Shown: piece by piece, positions 16,313-25,564 of the stretch
Layout of the letters: every line of letters begins with the position of its first letter
Numbering within the stretch: position 1 is the stretch's first letter
Notes under the pieces: generated by a model
Told to the model about the DNA's origin: nothing
The model's database searches: none
What the model saw: only the letters and a program-made list of their open reading frames with translations
Assembly: GCA_021740425.1 (NCBI GenBank)
Contig: JAIOZV010000004.1
Coordinates: 1 to 39,840, forward strand
Direction: 5' to 3'
Origin: Bacteroidales bacterium
GTDB taxonomy: Bacteria > Bacteroidota > Bacteroidia > Bacteroidales > 4484-276
Length of the DNA stretch: 39,840 bases
Translations under genes and position numbers: made by a program

Positions 16313-19300
16313 ATGATAAAAACCTTACAATTAAAACAAAGTGTTTCGGGGTATTTGCCACAGTTGTGCAGCAGAGTCGGTTTCGTATTGCTGATGGTAA
16401 TTTTTTTCATACCCTTCCCGGTAAATGCAGGCCTTGGGCAAACCACGCCCATTAACCTGATTTTGGAAAACACCTCCCTAAAGGAAGTATTGCAAAAAAT
16501 TGAAAGCCAATGTGATTACACTTTTGCATACAACGCTTCCAGGATAGATGTTTCACAGAAGGTTTCGGTGAGTTATACCAATACCAGCCTCACCGAAGTA
16601 CTGAATAATTTACTCAAAGAGAAAAACATTGCGTATGAATTCATCGATGAGAAAATCGTTCTCACACCCAAAGAAACCAATACAGAGTACAAACCTGAAG
16701 TCGTTCCTCAGGAAGAAAAAAAGATCACAGGAACTGTTACGGATGCGAGTAATGGTTCCACTTTGCCCGGCGTGAGCATCGTTGTGAAAGGGACTTTAAC
16801 CGGAACTGTATCTGATGTTGACGGAAATTACAGCATTGAAGTTCCTGATGAATTATCAGTTTTGGTGTTTTCGTATATCGGTTATCAAAAAGTAGAAATC
16901 CTCGCCGATAAATCCACTATTGATGTAGCCTTGCGCCCAATAGCAACACAACTCGAAGAAATGGTGGTTGTGGGCTATGGTTCGTCAAGCAGGAAGTTGC
17001 TTACCAGTGCCATAAGCACCATCAAGGCAGAAGAAATCACCAAATATCCATCATCAAACATCGATCAGGCTATTCAGGGAAAATCGACTGGTGTACAAGT
17101 GGTAAGCAATTCAGGTACTCCCGGTGGCGGAATTTCCGTCAGGGTGCGTGGAATAAGCTCAATCAATGCGGGTAGTAACCCACTGTATGTGGTGGATGGT
17201 ATTCCGGTTATTACCGGCGATTTCGGTCAGATCGGATTCTCCGGGCAAACCATCAACGCGATTTCTGACCTTAACCCCAATGACATCGAATCGATAAGTG
17301 TACTCAAAGATGCTTCTGCCACAACGATCTATGGCAGCCGGGCATCCAATGGCGTAATTCTGATCACCACCAAAAAAGGAGCCGCCGAAAAAACCAGCAT
17401 CAACTTTAGTGCTTACTATGGTGTGCAGCAAGTGGCCAAAACCCTCGATATGCTCAATGCCCGTGAATTTATGGAATATAAAAACGAGGCAAGCATTGCG
17501 TCAGGAGGATTGCCTTTGTATTCGCAGGAAGAAATTGACAACAACACCATCGATACCGACTGGCTGAATGAAGTGCTGAACACCGCCCCCATTGCCAACT
17601 ATGAGCTGTCGGCCAGTGGAGGTTCCAAAGCCACAAAATTCTATCTGTCAGGAAACTACTTTGCCCAGGATGGAACCCTGATAGGAACGGGTTATGACCG
17701 GTTGAATGGGCGCGCCAATCTCGATTTTAGAGTCAACGACCGTATTAATGTCGGGACGAATATTGGCCTCAGCTATTCCGTAAACGATCGTAAAGAAGGT
17801 GACCAGTCGCTGAATGCCCCTCTGGCAAATGCCATCGCGATGCCGGCCATTTATCCGGTATATAACGATGATGGCACCTACAACGATGATGGCCCTTATG
17901 CGAATCCCGTTTCGATAGGGAATCTGCATACCAATAAAAGCTATGCCTTCAGGAACATTTCCAACATTTATGCTGACATCAAAATTCGGGAAGGGCTAAC
18001 CTTTCAAACCAAATTGGGTGCTGATTATTACAATTTGCGCGAACACACCTACGACCCCCCTACAACACGCCAGGGTGGAAAATACAACGGGCTGGGCATT
18101 GAATCTACAGCCAATGTAATTAATCTTGTTAGTAACAATATTTTAAAATATAACACCGAGATCAACGACAAGCATCGTATCAATGCATTGTTGGGCTATA
18201 GCTTCGAATCCTATCAGCGAAGATCCACATATCTCCGCGGGCAGGATTTTCCGAACGAAAACTTTGAATATATCGCTTCTGCTGCTTCAATCACCGAAGG
18301 AAGCGCCTCTGCCCTCGATCGTGGCCTGAACTCCTTTTTTGGGGAAGTAAAATATGATTTGAGCTATAAATATCTTTTTACCCTGAGTGGCCGGTATGAC
18401 GGATCTTCCAAATTTGGCGAAAACAACCGGTTTGGTTTTTTTCCTGCTGCCTCGGCAGCCTGGCGGATTTCAGAAGAAAACTTTTTTGGTGTAAAAGCCA
18501 TCAACGACCTGAAAATTCGTGCAAGCTACGGCCTTACGGGTAACGACGGAATCCCTGATTTTGCCTACATGAATCTGTATTCCTCCGGTGCCAATTATCA
18601 GCTCAATCCGGGAATTTATCCCTCGCAACTTCCCAATCCCGACCTCAAATGGGAGTCAACAGCTCAGTTTGATATTGGTTTCGACCTTGCCATGTTCGAC
18701 TCAAGGCTTACCCTGAATTTCGATTACTATAATAAACAAACCAAAGATGTATTGCTCTATCGGCCAGTGCCACCCTCATCGGGATTTGGTTCCTATATTT
18801 CAAACATCGGGGAAATGAAAAATAACGGCATCGAATTTTTGATTGCCGGCAAAGTAATCCAATCTGATTTTACATGGGATTTAAACACAAATTTCAGCCT
18901 CAACCGCAACGAAGTAACAAAGCTTTATAACGATCAGCCCATCGACCAGATTGGCCGTGGTGAAAACAGCGTAAGGGTGGGCTATCCCATTGCAATATTT
19001 TATAATTATGAATCTTTGGGTGTTGATCCATCTTCCGGAGACCTGGTTTTTAGGGATGTGGATGGTGATGGAGAAATTACAGAAAACGACAGAACCATGA
19101 TCGGAGACCCCAATCCGGATTTTATAGGGGCATTTACCAACAATTTTTCTTACAATGGATTTTCATTGTCGGTAACGCTGCAATATAGCTATGGCAACGA
19201 CATTTTTAATGGAACCCGCAGGTATATCGAATCGATGAAGGGACAGGATAATCAGTTACGTGTAATTCTTGACCGCTGGCGCCAGCCCGGTGATATTACA

Positions 19301-19615
19301 CAAATACCAAGGGCTACCAATGCTGACCTGAATAATAACGACAGGGCGTCATCGAGGTTTATCGAGGATGGTTCTTATCTGCGTTTTAAAACGGTAAGGC
19401 TGGCATACAATTTCAATAAGGAAATTCTTGATAAGTTAAAATTGAGCAGGCTGGAATTGTATGTTGTAGCACAAAACCTGTTTACTTTTACCAACTACTC
19501 AGGAATGGATCCAGAAGTTAATTATGCCGGTGATGATGATTTACGCTATGGCACGGATTTCTTTACCTATCCCTCTGCCCGTGTTGTTTCTGCAGGAATT
19601 AATGTTCAATTTTAA
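16313..19615 (+). CDS. SusC/RagA-family TonB-dependent transporter with STN signalling domain
   Basis: An 1100-residue outer-membrane protein. After a signal peptide (about 1-39, ...FPVNA) comes an STN domain (about 45-118; TSLKEVLQKIESQCDYTF), which signals to FecR. A carboxypeptidase-D-like domain (about 138-207; GTVTDASNGSTLPGVSI) and the plug (about 220-345; EMVVVGYGSSSRK, VRVRGISSINAGSNPLYVVDG, VLKDASATTIYGSRASNGVI) are followed by the 22-strand barrel ending SAGINVQF. Such proteins import glycans or, as in RagA, peptides, energised by TonB. The presence of STN agrees with the upstream sigma/anti-sigma pair. The substrate is not encoded in any motif I can read, but the neighbours suggest beta-aspartyl peptides. 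Confidence 0.95.
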   Translation: MIKTLQLKQSVSGYLPQLCSRVGFVLLMVIFFIPFPVNAGLGQTTPINLILENTSLKEVLQKIESQCDYTFAYNASRIDVSQKVSVSYTNTSLTEVLNNLLKEKNIAYEFIDEKIVLTPKETNTEYKPEVVPQEEKKITGTVTDASNGSTLPGVSIVVKGTLTGTVSDVDGNYSIEVPDELSVLVFSYIGYQKVEILADKSTIDVALRPIATQLEEMVVVGYGSSSRKLLTSAISTIKAEEITKYPSSNIDQAIQGKSTGVQVVSNSGTPGGGISVRVRGISSINAGSNPLYVVDGIPVITGDFGQIGFSGQTINAISDLNPNDIESISVLKDASATTIYGSRASNGVILITTKKGAAEKTSINFSAYYGVQQVAKTLDMLNAREFMEYKNEASIASGGLPLYSQEEIDNNTIDTDWLNEVLNTAPIANYELSASGGSKATKFYLSGNYFAQDGTLIGTGYDRLNGRANLDFRVNDRINVGTNIGLSYSVNDRKEGDQSLNAPLANAIAMPAIYPVYNDDGTYNDDGPYANPVSIGNLHTNKSYAFRNISNIYADIKIREGLTFQTKLGADYYNLREHTYDPPTTRQGGKYNGLGIESTANVINLVSNNILKYNTEINDKHRINALLGYSFESYQRRSTYLRGQDFPNENFEYIASAASITEGSASALDRGLNSFFGEVKYDLSYKYLFTLSGRYDGSSKFGENNRFGFFPAASAAWRISEENFFGVKAINDLKIRASYGLTGNDGIPDFAYMNLYSSGANYQLNPGIYPSQLPNPDLKWESTAQFDIGFDLAMFDSRLTLNFDYYNKQTKDVLLYRPVPPSSGFGSYISNIGEMKNNGIEFLIAGKVIQSDFTWDLNTNFSLNRNEVTKLYNDQPIDQIGRGENSVRVGYPIAIFYNYESLGVDPSSGDLVFRDVDGDGEITENDRTMIGDPNPDFIGAFTNNFSYNGFSLSVTLQYSYGNDIFNGTRRYIESMKGQDNQLRVILDRWRQPGDITQIPRATNADLNNNDRASSRFIEDGSYLRFKTVRLAYNFNKEILDKLKLSRLELYVVAQNLFTFTNYSGMDPEVNYAGDDDLRYGTDFFTYPSARVVSAGINVQF

Positions 19616-19619
19616 AGCT

Positions 19620-20945
19620 ATGATCATGAAAAAATATATTATTCTATCCATATTGCTATCCGTACTGTTTTCTTGTGCCAAACTTGACATCGACCCTACA
19701 CAATCTATCATTGCCGATAAGGCCATTCGTACGCCGTCCGACCTGAATCAGGCGCTTACCGGGTGCTATGATGCCTTACAACTGGCAGGATTTTACGGGA
19801 GGCATACAATGTTGTCGGCCGAGCTTTCTTCGGATAATGCCACAGCAACCGGAACAATTCTGGAGTTCAACGATATCAGCCTGAATAATCTGCTTTCGAA
19901 CAACACGATTTCGGAGGCCATCTGGAGTGCTTGTTATATTGCCATCAACCGGGTAAACAATGTGTTGTATTTTTTGCCAAACATTGAAGGACTCAGCGAG
20001 GAAAACAAAAATGATGTAAGCGGACAACTTTATTTTATCAGAAGCCTGGCCTATTTTAACCTGGTAAGCTATTTTGGTGATGTGCCTTTGAAGTTAACCC
20101 CGACACTTTCGACAGATGATTTAAATCTTCCGCGAACTGCCAAAGCTGAAGTATTGGCTCAAATTGCCGGTGATCTGAATACCGCAAAAATCAATATCAC
20201 CACAAACACCGCCGGACGCGCCTCTGCTGCTGCTGCTGAAGCCCTGTTGGCAAAAATTGCGCTCTTTGAGTCGAGGTGGGTCGATGCTGAAACTTTTGCC
20301 AACCATGTCATCGAAAACTATGGACTCAGCCTTGTATCTGATTACAACACACTATTCAACAACGACAATAACAGTGAGTCTGTTTTTGAAGTGCAGTTTA
20401 ACGATCAGGACAAAAACCGTATTGCTGAATATGTGCTTCCTACTTCGCTGGGGGGGCGCTATGAAGTTTCTCCCACCGAAGATTTAATCAATAGCTTTTC
20501 TGCCGAAGATTTACGTTTAAATGCCTCATTTGATGGATTTGATGATAAACCCTATTGTAAAAAATACTACCAGATATCAAGTGGTGCCGACAGGGTTTAT
20601 GTTATCAGATTGTCGGAAATGTATTTGCTACGCGCCGAAGCACGCATTCAACAGCAGGCTGATTTCGACCTGATCAATGCTGATATTAATAATGTGCGCA
20701 GAAGAGCCGGACTGGAAGATGTGGCTATTCAGGATTATGATGCTTTATTGCAGGAGTTGTTGTTACAACGCAGATTGGAATTTACCTTCGAGGGGCAGCG
20801 CTGGTTCGATTTGATCAGAAATGATCTTGCTATCCAAACTTTACCAAATATAACAAGTACCGATCAATTACTTTTTCCAATTCCCTATTCCGAAATCAAT
20901 ACCAACACGGCCATAGGCCCTGAAAATCAAAATCCCGGATATTAA
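19620..20945 (+). CDS. SusD/RagB-family surface lipoprotein
   Basis: A lipoprotein of about 441 residues. The starts at 19620 (MIMKKY) and 19626 (MKKY) are both possible; an earlier frame opening inside susC is not used. The lipobox is SVLFSC, with Cys about 20 residues in. The N-terminal SusD segment (LDIDPTQSIIADKAIRTPSDLNQALTGCYDAL), the TPR-like helices (YFIRSLAYFNLVSYFGDVPL) and the RagB/SusD C-terminal block (LLLQRRLEFTFEGQRWFDLIR, final ENQNPGY) are all present. It forms the lid of the SusC channel and captures substrate at the surface. It starts 4 bp after the susC stop. Confidence 0.95.
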   Translation: MIMKKYIILSILLSVLFSCAKLDIDPTQSIIADKAIRTPSDLNQALTGCYDALQLAGFYGRHTMLSAELSSDNATATGTILEFNDISLNNLLSNNTISEAIWSACYIAINRVNNVLYFLPNIEGLSEENKNDVSGQLYFIRSLAYFNLVSYFGDVPLKLTPTLSTDDLNLPRTAKAEVLAQIAGDLNTAKINITTNTAGRASAAAAEALLAKIALFESRWVDAETFANHVIENYGLSLVSDYNTLFNNDNNSESVFEVQFNDQDKNRIAEYVLPTSLGGRYEVSPTEDLINSFSAEDLRLNASFDGFDDKPYCKKYYQISSGADRVYVIRLSEMYLLRAEARIQQQADFDLINADINNVRRRAGLEDVAIQDYDALLQELLLQRRLEFTFEGQRWFDLIRNDLAIQTLPNITSTDQLLFPIPYSEINTNTAIGPENQNPGY

Positions 20946-20968
20946 TACGAATCGATAAATTTAAAACA

Positions 20969-22123
20969 ATGAAACGTAATAACATATTTCAGAATCTTAT
21001 TTTACTCACCTTCGTCATCACCTTCCTGATTGCCTGTAAGGATGATAATCCTGTGCCGCAGGCAAGCACCATTGCTGACTTCCAATATGAAGCCACCAAT
21101 AATCTAACTGCTCCTTCAACAGTAAAATTTACGAACAGGTCAATTCTTGCCACATCCTATTTATGGGATTTTGGAAATGGAAGCACCTCAGCAGAAATGG
21201 AGCCCGAAGTTACTTTTTCTGAACCCGGCTCCTATAATGTGTCGTTAACTGTTGGGGCCACCAACGAGGTATATTATAATAAACTGACAAAAACGGTTGC
21301 TTTGCAGGTGAAAGATCCGACAGCAGGTAAAACCAAGACTCTCTATTTTACCGATCGCACCACACATAGTGTACGTTATGCAGTACTGGATGACAATGCC
21401 CCCGTGGTTCAGGATTTTGGACACACCGGATTGGATAAACCCTACGGCATGGCAATCGACACCGCCAATGCCCGTGTAATTGTTTCTGATTATCGTGCCG
21501 GTGTAATTTACAGCTACGACCTTGAAGGGTTCGACCTTCAAATCGTGATTGACTATAACAATCCCGTTCTCATCGATCCCTTCGGCCTTGAAATTGTCGG
21601 GGATAAATTATACTGGGGAACCCAGGAAGCCATTGGTCGTTGTAACTTCGATGGCAGTGAGGCTGAAGTATTCATCCCCCTCTCTCTTGCAACACCTCCG
21701 GAAATGGCCATCGACCTTGCCTGGGATTATATTGGTGAAAAATTCATTTTTACAAACGACAAATATGAGTTTACAGGTGGAATGTACAGCGTTGATTTTA
21801 ACGGAAATACTTTTACTGAATTAGTTCCTGGGACCAATGGAGGTGCCATGGCACTGGATGTGGAAAACAACAAAATGTATTACGCCGACTTCGACAAGGG
21901 GATATGTGTGGCGAATCTCGATGGCTCTGATGAAATAGTGATAGCTGCTGAAATGATCGGAATTTTCTGCTGGGGGATGGATGTTGACCTTGATGCAGGT
22001 AAAATTTACTGGAGCGATAAAACCAATTTGAAAATCGTTCGGGCAAACCTGGATGGTAGCGAAAAAGAGGATTTCATCACCGATTGTAACCCTTATGCCA
22101 TAGCAATTGATATGTACAGATAA
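20969..22123 (+). CDS. PKD-domain lipoprotein with YWTD/NHL-like beta-propeller
   Basis: A 384-residue lipoprotein (lipobox FLIAC, Cys23) in the third position of the SusCD operon, where surface binding proteins usually sit. Residues about 35-115 form a PKD domain (SYLWDFGNGSTSAEMEPEVTF, GSYNVSLTV). Residues about 120-384 contain six or so repeats of the LDL-receptor YWTD kind (KTLYFTDRTTHSVRYAVLD, KLYWGTQEAIGRCNFDGS, KMYYADFDKGICVANLDGS, KIYWSDKTNLKIVRANLDGS). This predicts a beta-propeller on a PKD stalk. No catalytic residues are evident. The likely job is binding a ligand for SusCD or organising the complex. The gap to susD is 23 bp. Confidence 0.88.
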   Translation: MKRNNIFQNLILLTFVITFLIACKDDNPVPQASTIADFQYEATNNLTAPSTVKFTNRSILATSYLWDFGNGSTSAEMEPEVTFSEPGSYNVSLTVGATNEVYYNKLTKTVALQVKDPTAGKTKTLYFTDRTTHSVRYAVLDDNAPVVQDFGHTGLDKPYGMAIDTANARVIVSDYRAGVIYSYDLEGFDLQIVIDYNNPVLIDPFGLEIVGDKLYWGTQEAIGRCNFDGSEAEVFIPLSLATPPEMAIDLAWDYIGEKFIFTNDKYEFTGGMYSVDFNGNTFTELVPGTNGGAMALDVENNKMYYADFDKGICVANLDGSDEIVIAAEMIGIFCWGMDVDLDAGKIYWSDKTNLKIVRANLDGSEKEDFITDCNPYAIAIDMYR

Positions 22124-22151
22124 ATATGTTTAACTTAAACTGTGAGAAATT

Positions 22152-23801
22152 ATGAATGTAAAACATTTACTTTTTGGATTATGCATGGTATTGGCCATAA
22201 ATGTTTCGGCTCAGGTACCAACAAACTGGTTCATCGACACACCAAGCCCTGGCGACATTAGCCTTGCTCCCAACACCGAATTCTTTACAGAGGGTGTTCA
22301 ATCATGCCGGTTAACTCTTTACACAGCAAATGTTCCATACTTTATCAGCGACAATTTCGCTGTGAATATGGGTGCTGATTACACCTTCTCCCTGGATGTT
22401 CTGGATAATGACTCAAGAGGAAGATTAAAAATTTATGCCGATTTTTATGATGTTGACGGGAATGATATTTATGGAGAGGCTCCAATTTATACCGAAGACA
22501 ATCCCGATTGGCAAACCATTACCTGGAGCGCAGTAGTTCCCGATGGCGCTGTGTTCGGTTATGTGTGGATTAAGTTCTATGATACCGATGGCTTTATTGA
22601 CGAAGCAATTGCCTATGTTGATAACGCCAGCTTTGTTGAAAGTGGTGGGACAAACGTTGTTGTAAATGGAGGATATGAAAGTTGGAGCACACTTGCCATG
22701 GACAATGCCTATTGGATTGATGAAACATCCCTTGATGTGCGTTACAACGGCAATATTGAAACGGTTGATGCTGCTGATTTTATGCTTGGCGGAACAGCCA
22801 GTATTACCTTTTCGGGTGCTGAAATTGATGCCGATGATGCAACATTGGTTCACCTTAGCGGCGCTTCCGAAAACATGACTTTTGATTTAACCGTTGATGA
22901 ATTGTCGCAAAACGGCATGGAAACACCTGTTAGCCTTTATGCTGGCATGGCCTCCATAGCGCACACCAATGCAGCAAACCCGGATGGGGTGATGGATGTT
23001 GACATTTCGGCTACCTTTCACGGAATAATTTCAGCACACGATGCCTATAACAACGTTTGGGTTCAGGATGCTGCCGGTGCTTATAATGGCGTTATGATTT
23101 TCAGCTATAGCTTCCAGGAAGAAGTTGCTGTGGGCGACGAAGTTATTTTCACGGCAAAAAGAGATGTGTATTTTGATCTGAATGAACTGGCTTCGCCTAT
23201 TCTGATTCAAATTGTAAGTACGGGAAATACGCCTTACGAACCCACATCTATTATGGGCGCTGACATAAACAACACCTTGCCTGCCGGTAGTGAAAGTGCC
23301 GAAAAATGGGAGGGTCAGCTTGTGGTGATTCACAATGCCCTGGTTACCGAATACAATGCAGATGAGTTTTATTACCTGTGTTCTGATGATGATGGCACAA
23401 CGCAATTTAGAATTGGTGATAATGTGGATTATCAGTTGGCAAATACTGTGCTGACTGTTGGTGAAGTTTACAGAATTGTTGGCGTGGTTGATTTTTCCTT
23501 TGGTATTTACAGGCTCAATCCAAGAGGAGCTGATGATATTACCAATACAACCGGATTCACAGAGCATACACAACCTTCTCTTGCAATCTATCCGAATCCT
23601 GCCAATGAAACAATTCATCTTGTTACTGAAAACGCAATCGAAAATTACAGGATTACCGATATTAACGGAAGTTTAATCATGGAATCAAAACTTAATGGGA
23701 TTTCAAATTCCATAAATGTTGCGGATTTGAGAGCAGGAATTTATTTCGTCAGCGTTCAAACCAAAAATGAAACACTCACCTCACGGGTGTTGATCAAGTA
23801 A
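22152..23801 (+). CDS. T9SS-exported operon protein with jelly-roll and OB-fold-like domains
   Basis: A 549-residue protein with a signal peptide (1-20, ...INVSAQ). The first region (about 22-165) resembles a carbohydrate-binding jelly roll (family 4/9-like; ADYTFSLDVLDN, AYVDNASFVESGG). The middle (about 190-280) is a beta-sandwich. A segment at about 275-465 resembles the OB-fold-like DUF5689-type domains of secreted Bacteroidota proteins (VWVQDAAGAYNGVMIF, VGDEVIFTAKRDVYF, VGEVYRIVGVVDF). The C-terminus is a T9SS type-A domain (IYPNPANE, AGIYFVSV). It is the last gene of the SusCD operon, 28 bp after the lipoprotein gene, and a terminator follows. Function is unknown; a surface binding protein is most likely. 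Confidence 0.85.
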   Translation: MNVKHLLFGLCMVLAINVSAQVPTNWFIDTPSPGDISLAPNTEFFTEGVQSCRLTLYTANVPYFISDNFAVNMGADYTFSLDVLDNDSRGRLKIYADFYDVDGNDIYGEAPIYTEDNPDWQTITWSAVVPDGAVFGYVWIKFYDTDGFIDEAIAYVDNASFVESGGTNVVVNGGYESWSTLAMDNAYWIDETSLDVRYNGNIETVDAADFMLGGTASITFSGAEIDADDATLVHLSGASENMTFDLTVDELSQNGMETPVSLYAGMASIAHTNAANPDGVMDVDISATFHGIISAHDAYNNVWVQDAAGAYNGVMIFSYSFQEEVAVGDEVIFTAKRDVYFDLNELASPILIQIVSTGNTPYEPTSIMGADINNTLPAGSESAEKWEGQLVVIHNALVTEYNADEFYYLCSDDDGTTQFRIGDNVDYQLANTVLTVGEVYRIVGVVDFSFGIYRLNPRGADDITNTTGFTEHTQPSLAIYPNPANETIHLVTENAIENYRITDINGSLIMESKLNGISNSINVADLRAGIYFVSVQTKNETLTSRVLIK

Positions 23802-23826
23802 TAGTTTTTCATACATTTGACTTAGG

Positions 23827-23852
23827 GGCTGCCATAACCGGTAGCCTTTTTT
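23827..23852 (+). terminator. Intrinsic terminator of the SusCD operon
   Basis: GGCTGCC and GGTAGCC form a 7-bp stem (one G-T pair) with a 6-base loop, followed by six T. It lies 25 bp after the stop at 23801. Confidence 0.85.
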
Positions 23853-24154
23853 GTTTTAGGCTCTCACAAAATCAAATTCGATAACATGTCAACAATATCA
23901 GTTTTTCCGGAGTTCAAATATTTCTTATACTGTGTGCAATCCGATGACAACTTTTTACTTTGATTTTATGTTGGGTTTATCTGTTTTACCTGACAGGAGG
24001 TTCCCATAGAGTGGCCTTTGCATGAAACTTTTCTGGCTTGTCCTGGTTAGGATTTTATTGTTTCCATGAATGGTCAAATAGGGTTTTGTCTGCATAAGAC
24101 GGGAATCAAACCATTCCTCCCTCATTTTACGAACGACGAAAAGCATTATAGGTT
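23853..24154. other. Gap between convergent operons; one doubtful short frame
   Basis: About 300 bp between the operon terminator and the end of the permease gene. A minus-strand frame from an ATG at 24146 to 23955 would encode 63 residues (starting MLFVVRKMREEWF) directly downstream of the permease. It is basic, without a signal peptide or recognised domain, and I cannot tell it from a chance frame. No terminator for the minus-strand operon is evident. Confidence 0.35.
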
Positions 24155-25561
24155 TTAATAATAAAACATCATCGTAGGTGGAATCATTAGCAAGGCAGAT
24201 AAGATTATCAACATAATAGTAAATGGCAAAAGCCATTTAAACCACAATTGATAAGGGATTTTTGAAATGGAAAGCGCACCTATAGTTACACCGCTGGTGG
24301 GGATGATCATATTGAAAATTCCATCTCCCAATTGAAATGCCAGGACGGCAGTTTGTCGTGAAACACCTACCAAATCGCTCAGCGGAGCCATTACCGGCAT
24401 GGTGAGTGCTGCCTGGCCCGAACCCGAAGGCACAAAAAAGTTGATGGCTCCCTGTACCAAAAACATGAGCTGGGCAGTTAGGGTTGGCGAAAACCCGGAA
24501 GTGGCTTCTGCCATAGAGTGCAACAGAGTATCAATGATTTTTCCATCGGTAGCAATAATGAGCAAACCCCTCGAAATGCCAATCACCAATGCTGCCGTAG
24601 TCATGCCTTTGGCACCTTCTGTAAAGGCTTCCATGGTCTGCTTTCCGGGAAGCCGGTAGAATATGGCAACAAGAATGGCAGCCCCGGTAAATAGTGCTGA
24701 AATTTCATTGATATACCAACCCCAATTGTTTGACCCGATGACCAAAACAACAAAAACTGCAAGCAAAAGCCAGAGCACTGTTTTGTGTTTTGCTGAAAGC
24801 ATAAACTGATCATCATTGGTGATAATATCTTTTGGCCTTTTGTTATCAATTTCAAAGACCGGGCTGGCTTCGGGGTGTTTTTCGATTTTTCGGATGTACC
24901 TCAAAACAAACAGGATGGCCGCTGACGTTAAAACTACCCAGATAAGGATTCGGTATTCCCATCCGCTGAAAACAGGAATTTCGGAAATACCCTGAGCAAT
25001 GCCAATGGTGAAAGGATTGAAAAAGGCTCCGGCAAAGCCGATACCTGCAGCCAGAAAAGACATGGATATTCCGACGATACTGTCGTAGCCAAGAGCAAGG
25101 GCAAGCGGAACGGTGATCATGATAAAAACCAGGACACTTTCGCTCATGCCAAAAGTAGCACCGGCGAGGGAGAATAAAATCATTATGGCAGGCACGATGA
25201 GCTTTTTATTTCGTGGATTTTTCCGGCTTTTTATCAACACCCGGGACAATCCGGCATTGATGGCTCCGGTGCGGTTAAAAACACCAAAAGCACCTCCAAC
25301 AATCAGGCAAAAACCAATAATTTGTGATGCCCCAATAAAACCTTTGATCGGAGCCATCAAAAATGCACCAATACCCTGCGGATTGCTATCCACTTCCCGG
25401 TACGATCCGGGCACCAAAATTTCCTTAGTTATGCCACCGATCGTTGTTGATTCACGGTCATAAACTCCTGCAGGAATTATCCAGGTTAGCAAGATGAAAA
25501 GCCCCATGATAAAGAGCAATATTGAAAAGGTGTCAGGGATTTTTGATATAATATTTTTCAT
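24155..25561 (-). CDS. YfcC/DcuC-like inner-membrane permease
   Basis: A 468-residue protein with about 11-12 hydrophobic segments. It opens with ISKIPDTFSILLFIMGLFILLTWIIPAGVYDR, which is typical of the YfcC family (Pfam DcuC/ArcD-like anaerobic carriers). Other family marks are GAFGVFNRTGAINAGL, SLAGATFGMSESVLVF, ESVL near helix 5 and NFFVPSGSGQAALTMPVMAPLSDLVGVSRQTAV. Members carry basic amino acids, C4-dicarboxylates or small peptides; the substrate is not certain. Its start lies 3 bp after the stop of the lipoprotein cyanophycinase, so the two are co-transcribed. This pairing suggests transport of beta-Asp-Arg, Arg or Asp across the inner membrane. Confidence 0.88.
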   Translation of the reverse strand: MKNIISKIPDTFSILLFIMGLFILLTWIIPAGVYDRESTTIGGITKEILVPGSYREVDSNPQGIGAFLMAPIKGFIGASQIIGFCLIVGGAFGVFNRTGAINAGLSRVLIKSRKNPRNKKLIVPAIMILFSLAGATFGMSESVLVFIMITVPLALALGYDSIVGISMSFLAAGIGFAGAFFNPFTIGIAQGISEIPVFSGWEYRILIWVVLTSAAILFVLRYIRKIEKHPEASPVFEIDNKRPKDIITNDDQFMLSAKHKTVLWLLLAVFVVLVIGSNNWGWYINEISALFTGAAILVAIFYRLPGKQTMEAFTEGAKGMTTAALVIGISRGLLIIATDGKIIDTLLHSMAEATSGFSPTLTAQLMFLVQGAINFFVPSGSGQAALTMPVMAPLSDLVGVSRQTAVLAFQLGDGIFNMIIPTSGVTIGALSISKIPYQLWFKWLLPFTIMLIILSALLMIPPTMMFYY

Positions 25562-25564
25562 ACA

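Noticed and set aside
19524-19619. Upstream extension of the SusD frame into the end of susC
   Set aside because: The extension lacks a signal peptide, whereas MIMKKY/MKKY at 19620/19626 begins a standard lipoprotein signal with the lipobox at the right distance.
22425-23618. Long minus-strand frames opposite the last T9SS gene (142 and 195 codons)
   Set aside because: They are shadows of the plus-strand gene, rich in Ile, Asn and Cys, without a domain.
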